A stretch of DNA of 64,000 nt from Cycas panzhihuaensis. Lineage: Eukaryota; Cycadophyta. The stretch is taken from assembly GCA_023213395.1 (NCBI GenBank), contig CM041465.1:144095741-144159740 (forward strand). Reading direction: 5' to 3'. The position numbers were made by a program, and so were the translations under genes. Every line of letters begins with the position of its first letter. Position 1 is the stretch's first letter. A model generated the notes under the pieces. The model was not told the DNA's origin and did no database searches. It was given only the letters and a program-made list of their open reading frames with translations. This document shows, piece by piece, positions 44,018-55,732 of the stretch.

Positions 44018-46380
44018 ACTTTGGTTTTAGCTTCATTTGATTTTAGAGCAACAATTTATTTGAGAATGACAAACAACAAGCTTTTATATTGAATATTTAT
44101 TCATTTTATCAAGTTTTATCAATAGTTTTCCATAGTTTTATTAAAAATTTGGTTGATTTTTCTACGTATACTATATATAATCATTATTTTTTAGATTTGT
44201 ACAATAATTATAGGCTTATTTAGCCCAACACTCATTTGGAGCAATTCTATTGATAATTCATTAAATATTTTATAAGTTTTTAATTATTTTATAATATTTT
44301 TTAAAGGTTTTATCATATACCTGATCTGCTATTTGGTGTGCTCTCATATTTGATTGAAACTATTTTGAGTGACTACTCTTTAGAATCCTCTCTAAATCCT
44401 CTCCGCACCAAAATAAACGGTTCAAAAAACTATTGCTCCTACATTGAGTTATAACTCTTAGAAGTTGGCCTACTCCCACTATCTACTAAAACTCCATCCC
44501 ACCAACTTAAAAATCACTCATTCTACCTTTATTTCTCATTGAATCCTTTTATGATTAGGTTGTAGGGCTATTTTTGGCTGGTTAAGACTCTCTTTGTTTA
44601 TTTTAAACCCTATTTTGGTTGTATAGCCTCCACATCACTTTGTACCCTCTGTGGCCTTTGCAAGTTGAAAATCTGCTTTTTAATCAGTTTTTTTTAGTTT
44701 CTTTCTCTGTAGATGATCTGAGAGTAGCCTACAATCATTCTTGATTGATCTCAGAAGAATTTTGATTGAGATTTGATTGATTCTTTGTCCTCATTTGTAC
44801 GTAGATGCGTGGACCTACATAAATGATTTTTTTTTTTCATTCGTTTCATTTATTTAAATGTTATAAAGTTCAATAAAATTTAATTTAATTTGATAATTTT
44901 TTTGTTACAACCCCCTTTAGGTCAACCGACGATTCTATTGGCCCTCATATGGCCCTATTTTTAGTTTTAAAAGGGGTAGATTTCAAACTATTATAACTTA
45001 GTTTTAATCATTTTGGTTTTTAAGTGACTAAGCTATTTTTTTAAAATTTTGTAGTTTGTTAAACTCTTTTGTAAACTAATGGCTAGTCATATGCACCAAC
45101 CAGGTGACTAGCGGCTCTAATAAAAGGGGATTAAGACCCCTCCCCTTATATCTTTTGATCCAGGAGTCTATTTTTTAAATGGGTGGATTTGTTGGAAAAC
45201 TGACTTAATAATCTTCATACTAAAGCTAGTTTCATATTAATCTAAAGCTATTTTATAGGTGTTTTAGACTACTAAAATTAGCACTCCTATTTGATCATAG
45301 TTTGAGCTTCTTTCATTATTTTTAAGTAGTTTATTAACTTTATTCAAGTATATTTACATCATATTGATATACTAATTTATTTTTGGTAGATTTGACCTTG
45401 ATTTTTAAGGCTTACATATGTTTTTTGGTCGAATATTATATAGATTTACCTCTTGAAGAAGAAGACAATATTTGGACATCATTTCACAACTAAAAAGGTT
45501 TCTAACCCTTAACTTACATTATTTTAATCCTTCTATTTCATTTTACTTTATCTCTAGCTTATTCAATTTCATTTTAAGGCTCATATTTAGCTCATTTAAA
45601 GGTCTTTTTATCTTATTATTAAAGTTCATTTTAAGCTCTTTTATTGCACTTCAAAAGCTCACATAGAGTGCATTTTATTGTATTTTAAAAGCTTATTTAA
45701 AGGCTCTTTTATTTCCTTTTTATCTCATATTATTTTAGAGCTCATTTGTATCATTTAGAAGGCTCATTATATTTATTTCATTTAAAAAGGTTTATTTTAT
45801 TTTATTTTTTAAGTTGTTTTTATTTACTATTAAAAAGGAACCTTATTTATTAAACGAGACCATATCTAAGATTAATCTTTACATTAAAGATATAACTTTT
45901 TAAAAGAACACCCTTTTTCTAGCCTTACAAGAGGAATGGTTAGGACCCTTGAAGTTACCACCCCAGACATGCCCTTGGCCTACCCATATTGGATGAGAAA
46001 CGTCTTTAGCTATCAGGTGTAATAGGTGGCAAGCTAAGATAGAGCACCCTTTCCTTTTGGAAGTTTAGAGACTAAGCTAGACCCAAGGGAGTAAGTGCCT
46101 TAGTTTAAAAAGCCATCACTACTACATCTATCACTAGGCATAAGTGTGGTGTAGGTAGATCAATAGATCAGAGGGGTCTTATACCTTCTTAGTAGCTTAA
46201 ATACTAAGGTATATAGAGCCTAGTTCTCACATACCAGTATATTGGGTCCTTGATTGCCACTTATGGGCAGGTGCCACTAGATAGAATAGTAACTGAAGGC
46301 TTCCTTAAAGACTTAGAAACTTAGAACCTAGCAACGCTTTAAGTAATATCACATATTATTTTAAAATTATCCCTTAGGAA
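44018..46380. other. Leader or unassigned DNA upstream of copia E gag
   Basis: AT- and T-rich with no supported gene. From about 45490 to 45840 a degenerate tandem pattern recurs with a unit like AAGGCTCATTTxTTTCATTTTAAA. The small frame at 45472-45666 is made of that repeat and is not a gene. Confidence 0.5.
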
Positions 46381-46410
46381 ACATTTGAATCAGACTTTAT
46401 TTTGAAACAT

Positions 46411-47125
46411 AATGGCTAAAAAATTTGGTAACATGATTATTCCCAAGTCTGATGAATCAATTTTTTTGAATTGGAGTAGGAGGATGAGACCCATCTTTAT
46501 AGTTAAAGATATGTGAGATATTGTGAAGACAAGGTATACAGAACTTGGTCAGAATGCCACTTAAGTAGAAAAGTAAGTATTTAAAGAATGTGTGAATAAG
46601 GACAATAAAGCTTTAGTATTGATTTTTTATGCCTTAGAAGACTATATCTTTCTAAGAGCTAGTGAGGCATCAAAGTCTAAAGAAGCATAGGACATATTTA
46701 ACTTATTTATGAAGGAGTAGCCTTATCGAAACTCTAAATATTAAGGAGTAGATTTAAAAACTTGAAGATGTTGCCCAGTGAGGCTATTAATAAGTTCATA
46801 ACAAAAGTCTAAGATCTTTTGAATCAAATTAGATCCCTTAAAGAAACCCTTATTAAACAAAGAGTTGTGGAAATGATACTTAGGTGTGTTGGTGAAGTTA
46901 AAAGGTTTGAAATGGTAGCCACAAGTATAGAAGTCTCTAGGAACCTAAGTGCATTGAAGATTGAATAATTGAGTGCCATGTTAATGGCTATTGAAGAAAA
47001 GAAAAGCATAAATGAATCCTTAGAACATGCCTTTACAATAAAGGCTAGGATCAAATATAATGCCCAAGTACAAAGCTCAAGGATAAGGAATTAATCCCCA
47101 AGGGGCAGAGATAAGAATACTAGAC
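46411..47125 (+). pseudogene. Copia E gag
   Basis: MAKKFGNMIIPKSDESIFLN, then WSRRMRPIFIVKDM, a DIVKTRYTEL block, KDNKALVLIFYALEDYIFLR and KEA-DIFNLFMKE. This is the UBN2-type copia capsid (W-x-x-RM, D-x-W-DIV, KAL-x-I-x-x-AL, AKEAWD). Stops at KDM-stop-DIV and KEA-stop-D fall where Trp is expected. Confidence 0.82.
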
Positions 47126-47394
47126 AAGAGACACTAAGAGCATCAACCTAAATACTAAGCTCTTCATCAAAGAAATAAAGGAACAAATCAAAGATATAAA
47201 AGTTAAAAAAGACATCAAGAGTTAATCCAATATTATTAAGATTGTTAAGGTCATAATAGTTTTTAAAGGCCTAATTTCAATTATCTAAATAATAGACAAA
47301 GAGACAATCAAGGCCCATACTTAGAAAGGGCTAAGACACTCTTCATAAATAGAGAACACCCTAAAAGCAAGAGTCTAAGTCAAAGAGGAAGGGA

Positions 47395-47925
47395 TCCAAT
47401 CCATTGCATATATTTCCATAAAGTTGACCACACTAAAGACAAATGCTTTACTAAAAATGGCCCTCCAACAAGAGGAAGTGCTAATGCAGTCATTGAAAAT
47501 ATATAGAACAATCACTTATTTTTATGAAGCTTTATTGCCCATGAAGAATAAGATTATTGTTATATAGACTCTGGTTACTCCATACATATGATAAATAAGG
47601 AAGAGATATTCCAAACTATTAATAGTTCTAAGAAGGGTACAATTATATTTGGTGATGATACATTACATAAATCTAGTAGAAGGAGTAAAGTTATCATCAT
47701 AATAAATTTAGAAGAAAATAGATATCTTGATGACATTCTCCACATTTTAGCTCTTAAAAAAAATCTTCTATCTATGGGACAATTGATGGAATAGGACTAT
47801 AAGGTTATGTTTGATAATGGTGAATGTACTATTGAGGACAAAACAAAGAATAAGGCTATTGTTGCTAAAGGAAAGATGACTAGTAATAAAATCTTCAAGT
47901 TAGTCATGAAGGAAAGAAGGATATA
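47395..47925 (+). pseudogene. Copia E zinc knuckle and protease
   Basis: CIYFHKVDHTKDKCF (about 47405-47450) is a CCHC knuckle whose second Cys reads as Phe. YIDSGYSIHMINKEEIF (about 47561-47610) is the copia protease DSGxSxHM block with its catalytic DSG intact. LHILALKKNLLSMGQL (about 47741-47788) is the usual LHVPxLxxNLLSxxQL block. The frame dissolves after 47925. Confidence 0.86.
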
Positions 47926-48589
47926 GGGAATAAATCACTCACATGCACACAATGGTAATGGAGAATGAAGAAGAGATGAAAACAAGATATGAGAGTAAAT
48001 CTTAGAAGTGAGAATAAATAATAACTCCCTCCTTTGAGATTTCACCTTTTATTACTGAGGGTGAGCATTAGGGTTAGGATTTTCCCACCTAATGACATAA
48101 ACTTGAAATTATATTGAAATGTACATAAAGTATATTTCACTAAGAGACTAATGTTAATAATTTATCCTAAGTTCACTTGATTAATCTACATAAATGTCCT
48201 TGATACATTAACCTCTTTCAATCCCCCCTTAATGGTGGAAGGTCATTTTGAGAAAATCTATTCTACGGATCTTTACTTGAGCCTCAATATTACATTGAAA
48301 TTCTAAATGACATTTTTGTGGGAAAACCCTTATAGAGAATAAAAACCCACAGACTTTCTAAGATCTATAGCCTTTTTTATAAATCAAAATAGTTAAGGTG
48401 GCTCTTGATATAGCCTAATAGCCAAGTAGCTTAAATGTACAGTTTGATATGTTGAGTCTTCATATACTATTTGGTCATCCCCTATGCCCTTTCAGGTTTT
48501 CATAGGTTCTAATTTTCTAAAACTAGTACAATCCATATCCTTTTGTGCCCACATGGGGTTTTCACAAATAGAATAAAGCAAATACTTAC
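47926..48589. other. Unassigned DNA left of Tat-2
   Basis: No supported gene. A minus-strand purine run (complement of ATCCCCCCTTAATG near 48221-48234) could be a polypurine tract of another lost element, but no LTR partner is visible. CTTAC at 48585-48589 is the left flank of Tat-2. Confidence 0.45.
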
Positions 48590-51150
48590 TGGACGCGCAT
48601 CTATGAGATAGCTACCTAACTAATAGGTGTGGTGAGAGTGGGTGATGATATGATCGAAGGAGAGACCTGTGAGGAAAGTAATTACCATGCAGAGTGCCCC
48701 ATGTGCCAGAGCGCGAGTTCGGGACATGAAATGAAATATGGCTACTAAAAAGTGATCCCCCACCACTTCAAACAAAGGGTGAAGAGGCGTAGGATTAGCC
48801 TGGGTTGACCTAGGGAGAGGATCCTCCCACCCTTGGATGGCCGGAAGGGGAAGGAGAAGATCCAAGAAAATAGATCAAGGGTATGCCTAAACAAGCTAAC
48901 CGGGTACACAAGCAACACGGGAGGCAAGAAACTTGTACGGCTAAGGAGAGGAGGAAAGGTGAAAAGGGCGGTTCCTATAGCCTTTCCTATGGGTAACAAA
49001 GATACATACAATAAAACAAATAAAGCATAACCAAAAATAAGGTCAAATTTCCCTTTTATTTTCCAATGTGTTAATTACTAAGAAAAAGTTCAAAAGGAAA
49101 GAGTAGGGTGGAATAAGGCGTGCACCTGGACCGAGGGCGTGCGTGACGAAGGCCTTCTTGAGGGACACCAAACTACTCCACGCGATGCGTCGGATGTGAA
49201 GCGTCACGGTGGATTTAGAAGAGGGGCTCCCTTACCTTCCCCGGAAAAATACCAAATACGATACCAAGGAAAGAAAGGAAGTAAATGCTAATAACTGAAG
49301 AAGTGTGAAAGTACGATGTACATGAGAGCACTTACCGGCAACGAAGCTAACAGACAATATCCTTCACGCTCTCCAAGTACCTGCAAGCAACGGCAACCTC
49401 CCCCTTTTCGGAGGAAGGATACTAACATGCAATACGAGATTCTAACAATATATGTCTATATGAAGCAAATATGAATCTAACACACATATGTTAGTATCAA
49501 CCCAATGAAGAAAGTACGTAAAAGAGGGCAACCAAAGCAAAGGTAAATGACCGGTAAGCCTTGGAGCGGCCCACCTCCCGCAAATAACACCCTAACCCCC
49601 CCCCCAAGAGCCACAAGACAGCGAGGGCAAGGCCAAGAGAGATGGCTGGAAACGGCAATAAGGAGGCAAAGAGGAGCCAAAGAACACCTACGGCGAACCG
49701 GGATGCTATGAAGAGCAAACCCGGCTGCCGAGAAGAGAGTTGGACAAGGACTAGCGGTCGGGACTTATGTAAGTTGCCCAAACCTAAACCTAAGCCCTCA
49801 AACCAGTGCTACAACATGTGACAGCACTGATTTCAGCAGCTAAGAGAGGGCCAACGAACCCTTGTTTGTGTGCCAAGGACAGCACGAGACTAGAGGGAGG
49901 ATTTGGGGGGCTTAAAGCCGCTTGAGGAGCGTGGAAGGTGGTACGGAATCCACCCAGCTCCTTCCCAAAGCCTATGCCAACCCTCAACGCTGCTGCCTTG
50001 AGTAACAAATGCAGGTAAGAGGCACAATGACAGTGGTAAAACATCCCACTAAAAAGAAGAAAACCAAACTCACAAGGACAAGCAGGGAGCAAGCAAGATG
50101 GAACATCAATATCACAAGAAAAGTAATTCAAATCAAGAAATACCTGAGTGGGAGAGGCAGGAGGCTTGCCTCAGCCAAGAGCTGGCAAGGAGGGGCTGAG
50201 AAATCAGCCCAGATCTATGGTGTAGCAGGTTTGGGACCCTGCTAAGGGAGTTGGAAGGAGAACTCCTGCACTTGGAACCCTGAAGGCTACTTGGGGCAAG
50301 AATCTACTGGAACCTCTCCAAGGGGCCCTCTCCAAGGTGCATGAGGGGCTGGGAAGATGTCCTAGCCACACCGAAGGAGAGCGGGGCGCTGTAGGAGAGA
50401 CGGAGGTCCTATGATAGCAGTAGGGCAGCAGAGAAGAGCTGAGCACAGCGTTGTTTCCTTGAGGAGCAATCCAAAAGTGAGCCAAAAAAGTTCTCAAAAA
50501 TGAGTAGATCATGCCTTAAGTACCCAACCCAAACCCTAAAGCGAGCGATTAGGGCGCGACTGGGAGAGAGTTAAGTCGTGAGCCACGTGGCAATTTCACA
50601 ATAAATGTGAAATTGCCACGGTGGATTTTAAAAAGTAAATTAGAACAGTCATACCGTCGCAAACTCTGTGGTACCACGAATATTCCGGCGGTACGAATCC
50701 AGAGGCAAAAATAGGCCCGGCCAGCCAGCCTAGGCTAGGGGCAGATGACAAAAAGGGCCAATGGGGGGCTGAGACACCTACCCAGGGGTAAACAAGCCAA
50801 CAAACGGGTCCAATAGAGCAAAAATAGGGCTCAAATAGTGTGGCAAGTCAACCAAATGATGATAGGTCATCACACAGGTGGAGGTGGCGCAAACCTAGTG
50901 GATCTTGGAGCGAGGAGGGCAGATGCGGGAAGTGAAATGGCCACCAGGGTGCCACACTCACTGGGAGTGTGCCCCTGCTATAGTCATCATAGGCTAAAAT
51001 AAATGTAGACGAGGACAAAGTCGCCTACAGAGCCACACACATGCAGACATGCAAGTAGACACTCATCAAAAGAAAGCGATGATAATGCAAGAAACATACC
51101 TATACTTACCTAAGTCGGTGATTCCGTATCCATTCCCTAAGCCGGAAACA
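48590..51150 (-). repeat. Tat-2 3' LTR (left)
   Basis: It begins TGGACGCGCATC and ends CGGAAACA, homologous to the Tat-1 LTRs and to 62561 onward. At about 2.56 kb it is roughly 160 bp shorter than those of Tat-1, with gaps near its start. Confidence 0.92.
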
Positions 51151-51489
51151 CCGCCTTGGCAGCAGAGCCTCGCCGCTCGAAAGCCTGGTGCGATGACGAA
51201 TGCTGGCAACACAACTATTAGTAGCACATGTGTATATAGATATGTCAATCAAGATCATAACAGTAGGCAAGGGTGCCAGCGAGTGTCATGGCGGAACGCG
51301 TGGATATGAAAGCGGTGGTGGGGACAACATAGGGGTTGCCTATGAGCTACCTAGGGACCAACTGGAAACTGAGAAAGGTGAGGGGTTTGCCCCCACCACA
51401 AAAGATGCAGAAGAGCATGCATAATCAAGTGAAAGAGCAAGCAAAGGGTAGGTACCATAGTTTTACCTCATTAGTAACCAGGTTTCAGA

Positions 51490-51975
51490 GGTGCGAACGG
51501 ATCGCGAAGCAAAGTGTGAGATGGCATGGGGCTTGGGCGACAGGAGGGCCAGACAAGCCTCAGGGACGGCCAGCAAGGAGAGGAAGGCGGCGCTCAAGCA
51601 TGAGGCGAACGAGACTATCTGCCTCAGCGTTGAGGGCCCAAGGGATATGCTGGATATCGACAGAAGAGAAGCGGGCCAGGAGAGATCCGCGTGAGCAAGA
51701 GTCCTCAAGTGAGGGCATCGCACCTGGTAAACCTGGGTGAGATGGGACACCACAACTTGAGAGTCACAAAAAGCAAAATGATGGGTCCGTGATGGAAACG
51801 GAGGGCATCAGTAAGGGCTTCAATAATAGCTCTATATTCAGCTTCCTTGTTAGTAGCCTCCGGGAGGAAGATCCCAGAGCAGAGGAGATCGTGTCGGAAG
51901 GGTCATGAGAATCCATGCAATGCGTAGAAGGTTCAGATTACCGCGGCTCCGCTGGCTTGAAGATGTAGATGGACA
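51490..51975 (-). pseudogene. Tat-2 archaeal-type RNase H relic
   Basis: The minus strand shows MSIYIF followed by disrupted text where the catalytic DGAS block belongs, then a NKEAEY-like block near 51860, and VVSHLTQVYQVRCPHLRTL (51755-51695). The reading frame shifts more than once. It matches the Tat-1 aRH in order and place but is more broken. Confidence 0.8.
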
Positions 51976-52492
51976 TGGGGTGACACAAAATCCAGACAGT
52001 CAATGGGCGATGAAAGCAACACTCGAAAGACAAGCAGAAAGTGGCTATGAAGGGTAGGAGGACCTAGCAATGAGGTTACCCAGGGCGAGAGCAATCAATC
52101 CGATCACTGGCAGAGAGTGGTCAGAACAAAAAGCCTCCTAGGGCGCCAAAAGGTCGCTTTAGGAAGCGAAACATGCCCCCAAGCGAGGGAGCATTCCCTT
52201 TAGGGACCCCAAGAGTGATAAAGAGCCGTAGAAATGAGTCCAGGACAACGAAACGAGCCAAACAAGTATAAACTCGGGCACGCACGGGAGTAGCACGTAA
52301 AACGATGCAGAAGGGCCCTAGCAAAAGCGCGATAATGAGGCACCATAAATGCCCTTGCAAGGGAGGGTAGAAAGGGCGTCAATAGAGCACAATGGGCGAC
52401 AGGGCCAGAAGGCAAAGGTGATCAGGGCAACGGGACGGTCCCAACTACCGTCATGACCAAAAATGGAGGAAGTGCCCGTTGGGGCCCTCGCC

Positions 52493-52501
52493 TATATAAG
52501 G
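52493..52501 (+). promoter_or_regulatory. TATA box of the antisense PMD gene (Tat-2)
   Basis: TATATAAGG in the context CGCCTATATAAGG, 167 bp upstream of the proposed ATG at 52660, exactly as in Tat-1. No other ATG lies between the expected transcription start (about 25-35 bp downstream of the box) and 52660. Confidence 0.74.
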
Positions 52502-52659
52502 AAAACAACGGGAAAATGGATTCATTTTCACCGGCTCTCATACGAAACCAGAGCAATTCCCTTACGCAGTGGAGCGCCGCCCAACTTTGGAGGCACACAG
52601 GGAGAGATCGGACCGTCAGATCAAAGAGCGAAGAGAGACAGCGCGACCGACAGGACGAC

Positions 52660-54864
52660 ATGGCAATAGCGAGACCAGATCCAGTGAGTGGATATCACTA
52701 AACGCAGCCTATCTCGAAGTTCAAAGTTTATTGGTTTTCTACAGTTCTTGCATGGTTTTAGTGCCCCTTATGGGCAACCGGAGGCCTCTCGGAGTCTGAA
52801 TCAGACCCAGAAAGAGGCGGGGACCTGGGTATTAGGGAGCCCTGGTCCCGGTGGGCCCCACGGGGTCCACTAAAAGAATTTTTTTTTGTTTTTCGGGGCG
52901 AAAATCCCCCCTTTTGGGGGATCGCCGTTCGTACCGCGGTAACGATCGCAGTGCCGCGATCATTACCACAGGACCCGATCGCCGCGGGACCCGTGCCAAA
53001 CTTAGCGGTACCGCTATGTTTGGCGCGATACGAAGGCAGAAAAGTAGAAAAACAAACACAAGGGCCAAAAGAGCCCCAAATCTCAGGCAGAGAGAGATTT
53101 GAGAGAGTGAGGGATGGTAGTAACTGATGTGAAGCTGACTTGAGTTGTTTTTGGTGTGAACAGGTTGTCATCGCGGTAAATAATTGCGAGAACGTGGGTA
53201 TGGCCATGTTGAGCTACATGGAGATGGCGACACAGGAGGACAGGGAGAACCTACAGAGGTGTGGCCTATACAAGGCCCTCAAGACATCTCAGTATGCATC
53301 GGATCAGAGATTGTTGGTCGACATAGTGTCCCATTGGGATAGGAGGAGACATGTGTTCCACCTATCACAGGTAGGTGATGTGACAGTCACGCTGAGAGAT
53401 ATCCAGTGGATACTGGGGGTTCTGGTGACAGGGAGGCCGGTGAGACTAGGGACGTTTCCCAGCACTGAGGCAGCGCATAGGGAGGCAGCCATGTTCTTCA
53501 CAGGAGCTGACAGATGGGAGCGGAGGGGAGCCCTCCGCATCAGATCGATGTCGTGATTCCTCGAGTGAGGAAACTGGTTATCTTGCGCCTGCTCCAGTTT
53601 CCGGGCGTAACTATAGGGAGGTACTAGGTGGGTGGTTAGATGCAGTTCGCCGCTGTGAAGCTGGCGAGAGGATGGACTAGGCAACCCTGATAGGAGCAAA
53701 CCTCGTCGCCCAGCTAGACACTATCAGGACATCCGGCAGAGGTGGATTGTCATATAGCACACTGTTGCAGTGTTGGTTCTTCGATCACTTCGCAGCGGGC
53801 ACCAATGGGGACCACACCCCATCACAGAGCAGGCCCCGATGGTCCACAGGTGCCAGACTCGGCTGAGGGGGATAGAGGATAGGGCCTATGTCTTACGATT
53901 AGTGGAGGCTACGTCACTAGACCTCCTCACCCTACCAGACTACATAGTAGAGCCCTATAGGACAGCGAGGTGGGATAGTGACGATGAGGCGGGCAGAGCA
54001 GGAGTGCCTGTAGGCGACGACGGCGGGGATGACGGAGATGATGGAGATGATGGGGATGATGGGGCCGGCCCGTCATGACCTGCAGGGGAGGCAGGTCCCT
54101 CAGGGACAGCAGGAGATGCAGAGGGTCCATCCGGGGCTGCCGGAGGAGAGGTAGGCCCGTCAGGAGCACAGGACGAGAGCAGGGGACACGTGACCAGGGC
54201 CCGCAGGCTATGGATCGTGATGAGATCCAGAGGGACGAGAGCTGGGCCTGCCCCTGTGAGGAGGGAGGCCCAAGCAGAGGAGGTGCTAGAGGATGAGGCA
54301 CCCGCGGTTGGCAGAGATCCAGGAGGGGAGGATGCCGCATGACCAGAGGAGCCGGTGGCCATAGAAGGTGAGACCTAACCTTTTCCAGAGTCATTTGGCA
54401 TCCAGATAGATATTTGGTTTGGTTTAATCATGGTATATGATGAGATATAAACTAACATATGGCATGTTATATTGCCAAGTGCAGCGGAGATCCAGAGATT
54501 GATAGAGGCTGTGGTGAGGGAGATGTTCCCTCAAGTATATGCAAAGGGGCAATCGCCCATCCAAGCACGAGATGAGCCTAGAGCAGCAGGTGCCCACGCA
54601 GAGGCATTCACCCCGTCGGTGAGGGCGAGGGACATATGGGTTGCCGAGTCCCAAGAGCACATGACATCCTGGGGACGACTACAGCAGGAGCGAGATGATG
54701 CGAGACGCGAGAGGGATGAGCTACGCAGACGGGTATAGGCTCTAGAGGCACAGGGTGGAGTAGGTGGAGATGTCGAGAGTAGGACCCAGCTGGCAGTGAT
54801 CACAGAGCATCTCAGGGTGACAGAGGAAGCACTCCGGGGAGAGAGGGATCGTATCTAGGCCTGA
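52660..54864 (+). pseudogene. Antisense plant mobile domain (PMD) gene of Tat-2
   Basis: Model: exon 1 52660-52683 (8 codons), intron 52684-53163 (GTGAGT to ACAG), exon 2 53164-54367, intron from 54368, exon 3 about 54485-54864 ending at the same TGA as Tat-1. Splice sites and lengths match Tat-1 (exon 1 24 nt in both; intron 1 480 against 479 bp). The PMD start is cleaner here: YKALKTSQYASDQRLLVDIV, then SHWDRRRHVFHLSQV and TVTLRDIQWILG, with Trp where Tat-1 has stops. A frameshift near 53540 and others later break exon 2, and TAG codons at 54736 and 54855 interrupt exon 3. An acidic GDDGDDGDD run and a coiled coil (QERDDARRERDELRRRV) follow as in Tat-1. Confidence 0.84.
52995..53024. repeat. 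Intron 1 palindrome, Tat-2 copy
   Basis: Arms GCCAAACTTAGCGGT and ACCGCTATGTTTGGC pair with one mismatch. Relative to Tat-1 a C replaces T in the left arm and a G replaces A in the right arm, so that pair is preserved. Confidence 0.93.
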
Positions 54865-55203
54865 TACGATTAGCTGGTAGCACAGATGGTATCGAGGTTG
54901 AGCAGGACGCATACCGACATTTCCATGACGACCACGAGACTAGTAGAGATGAGGAGAGCGAGGCGGGCAGCTCGCGGATGCCCAGGAGGAGACTCGGAGG
55001 CATGTGGTCCCCAGGAGAGGGATCACAGAGACCAGGAGATGGTACCCCAGGAGCGGGGCAGCAATAGTAGAGAGATGCACATATAGTTTTGGTAGGGGAA
55101 AGCACAGGCCTCCAAGGGGTCATATATAGGACCATATGATTGTACCCCCCTCCAGGACACCGGCTTCCCAGATGTATGATGTGACATGATTTTTGGATGT
55201 GTG

Positions 55204-55218
55204 TATATATATATATAT
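55204..55218. repeat. Short (TA)n tract in Tat-2
   Basis: This is the position equivalent to the 78-bp tract of Tat-1. Confidence 0.9.
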
Positions 55219-55569
55219 GGGGTAATTGGAACCCCATTTGGATATGAGATGCTGTGTATAGGTCATGTGTGGATGACATGTATGTTTATTTTGTGTGGTT
55301 GTAAATGTTATGCTCTAGATATTTTATGTTATGAGTATTTTATTGTATGATGTGCATGTTTCCTTCCATGTATGGCTATACGTCTAACAGGAGCACACAC
55401 ACATGTCGTGAGTGGAACGACAGAGAGGTGTGAGGTTAGAGGATAGAGCGGCATACACGTCTATGGAAGAGCATAGCGGACTATGCGAAGGAAACGACAG
55501 ATAGGAAGAGGAGCGACGATGCTCCCAAGCGTCCTCCTGATTGGGGAATACCCAAGCAAGATGACAGAG

Positions 55570-55695
55570 GTTCCCGAGAGGGTATGGAAATGCGGGTTCT
55601 GTGGAAGGAACCAAAAAGACGAAGAAGGATCCATCTTAAATTACCATTCCACCCATGGTTGGGAAGAATGGGGACAACCTAAGATGGTAGTTTAG
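55570..55695 (+). CDS. Small conserved plus-strand frame with CxxC...HxxH (Tat-2)
   Basis: The open frame begins further upstream (ATG 55483). The part shared with Tat-1 reads VPERVWKCGFCGRN, then NYHSTHGWEEWGQPKMVV, giving C-x2-C-x14-H-x2-H spacing like a small zinc finger. It stops 37 bp before the integrase stop from the opposite strand. It could be a separate microprotein, a distal exon of the antisense gene, or chance. I do not recognise it. Confidence 0.35.
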   Translation, partial: VPERVWKCGFCGRNQKDEEGSILNYHSTHGWEEWGQPKMVV

Positions 55696-55732
55696 CCTCA
55701 TTTCGGAGCGGGGTAAAGAGATCGCCGAAAGA

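Larger units (their letters stand above)
43691..47925 (+). mobile_element. Copia E, 5' half of a decayed Ty1/copia element
   Basis: A candidate PBS at 44006-44017 follows a TTCA end, so a 5' LTR probably ends at 44003 and begins somewhere near 43690. Gag starts at about 46411, followed by a zinc knuckle and protease, and the frame is lost at about 47925. No integrase, RT or 3' LTR is visible before Tat-2 starts at 48590. The 2.4-kb gap between PBS and gag is long for copia and may hide another insertion. Linking the PBS with this gag is inference. Confidence 0.6.

Noticed and set aside
48219-48589. Minus-strand copia RNase H tail suggested by a purine tract
   Set aside because: No copia motif could be read in any frame and no LTR partner was found.
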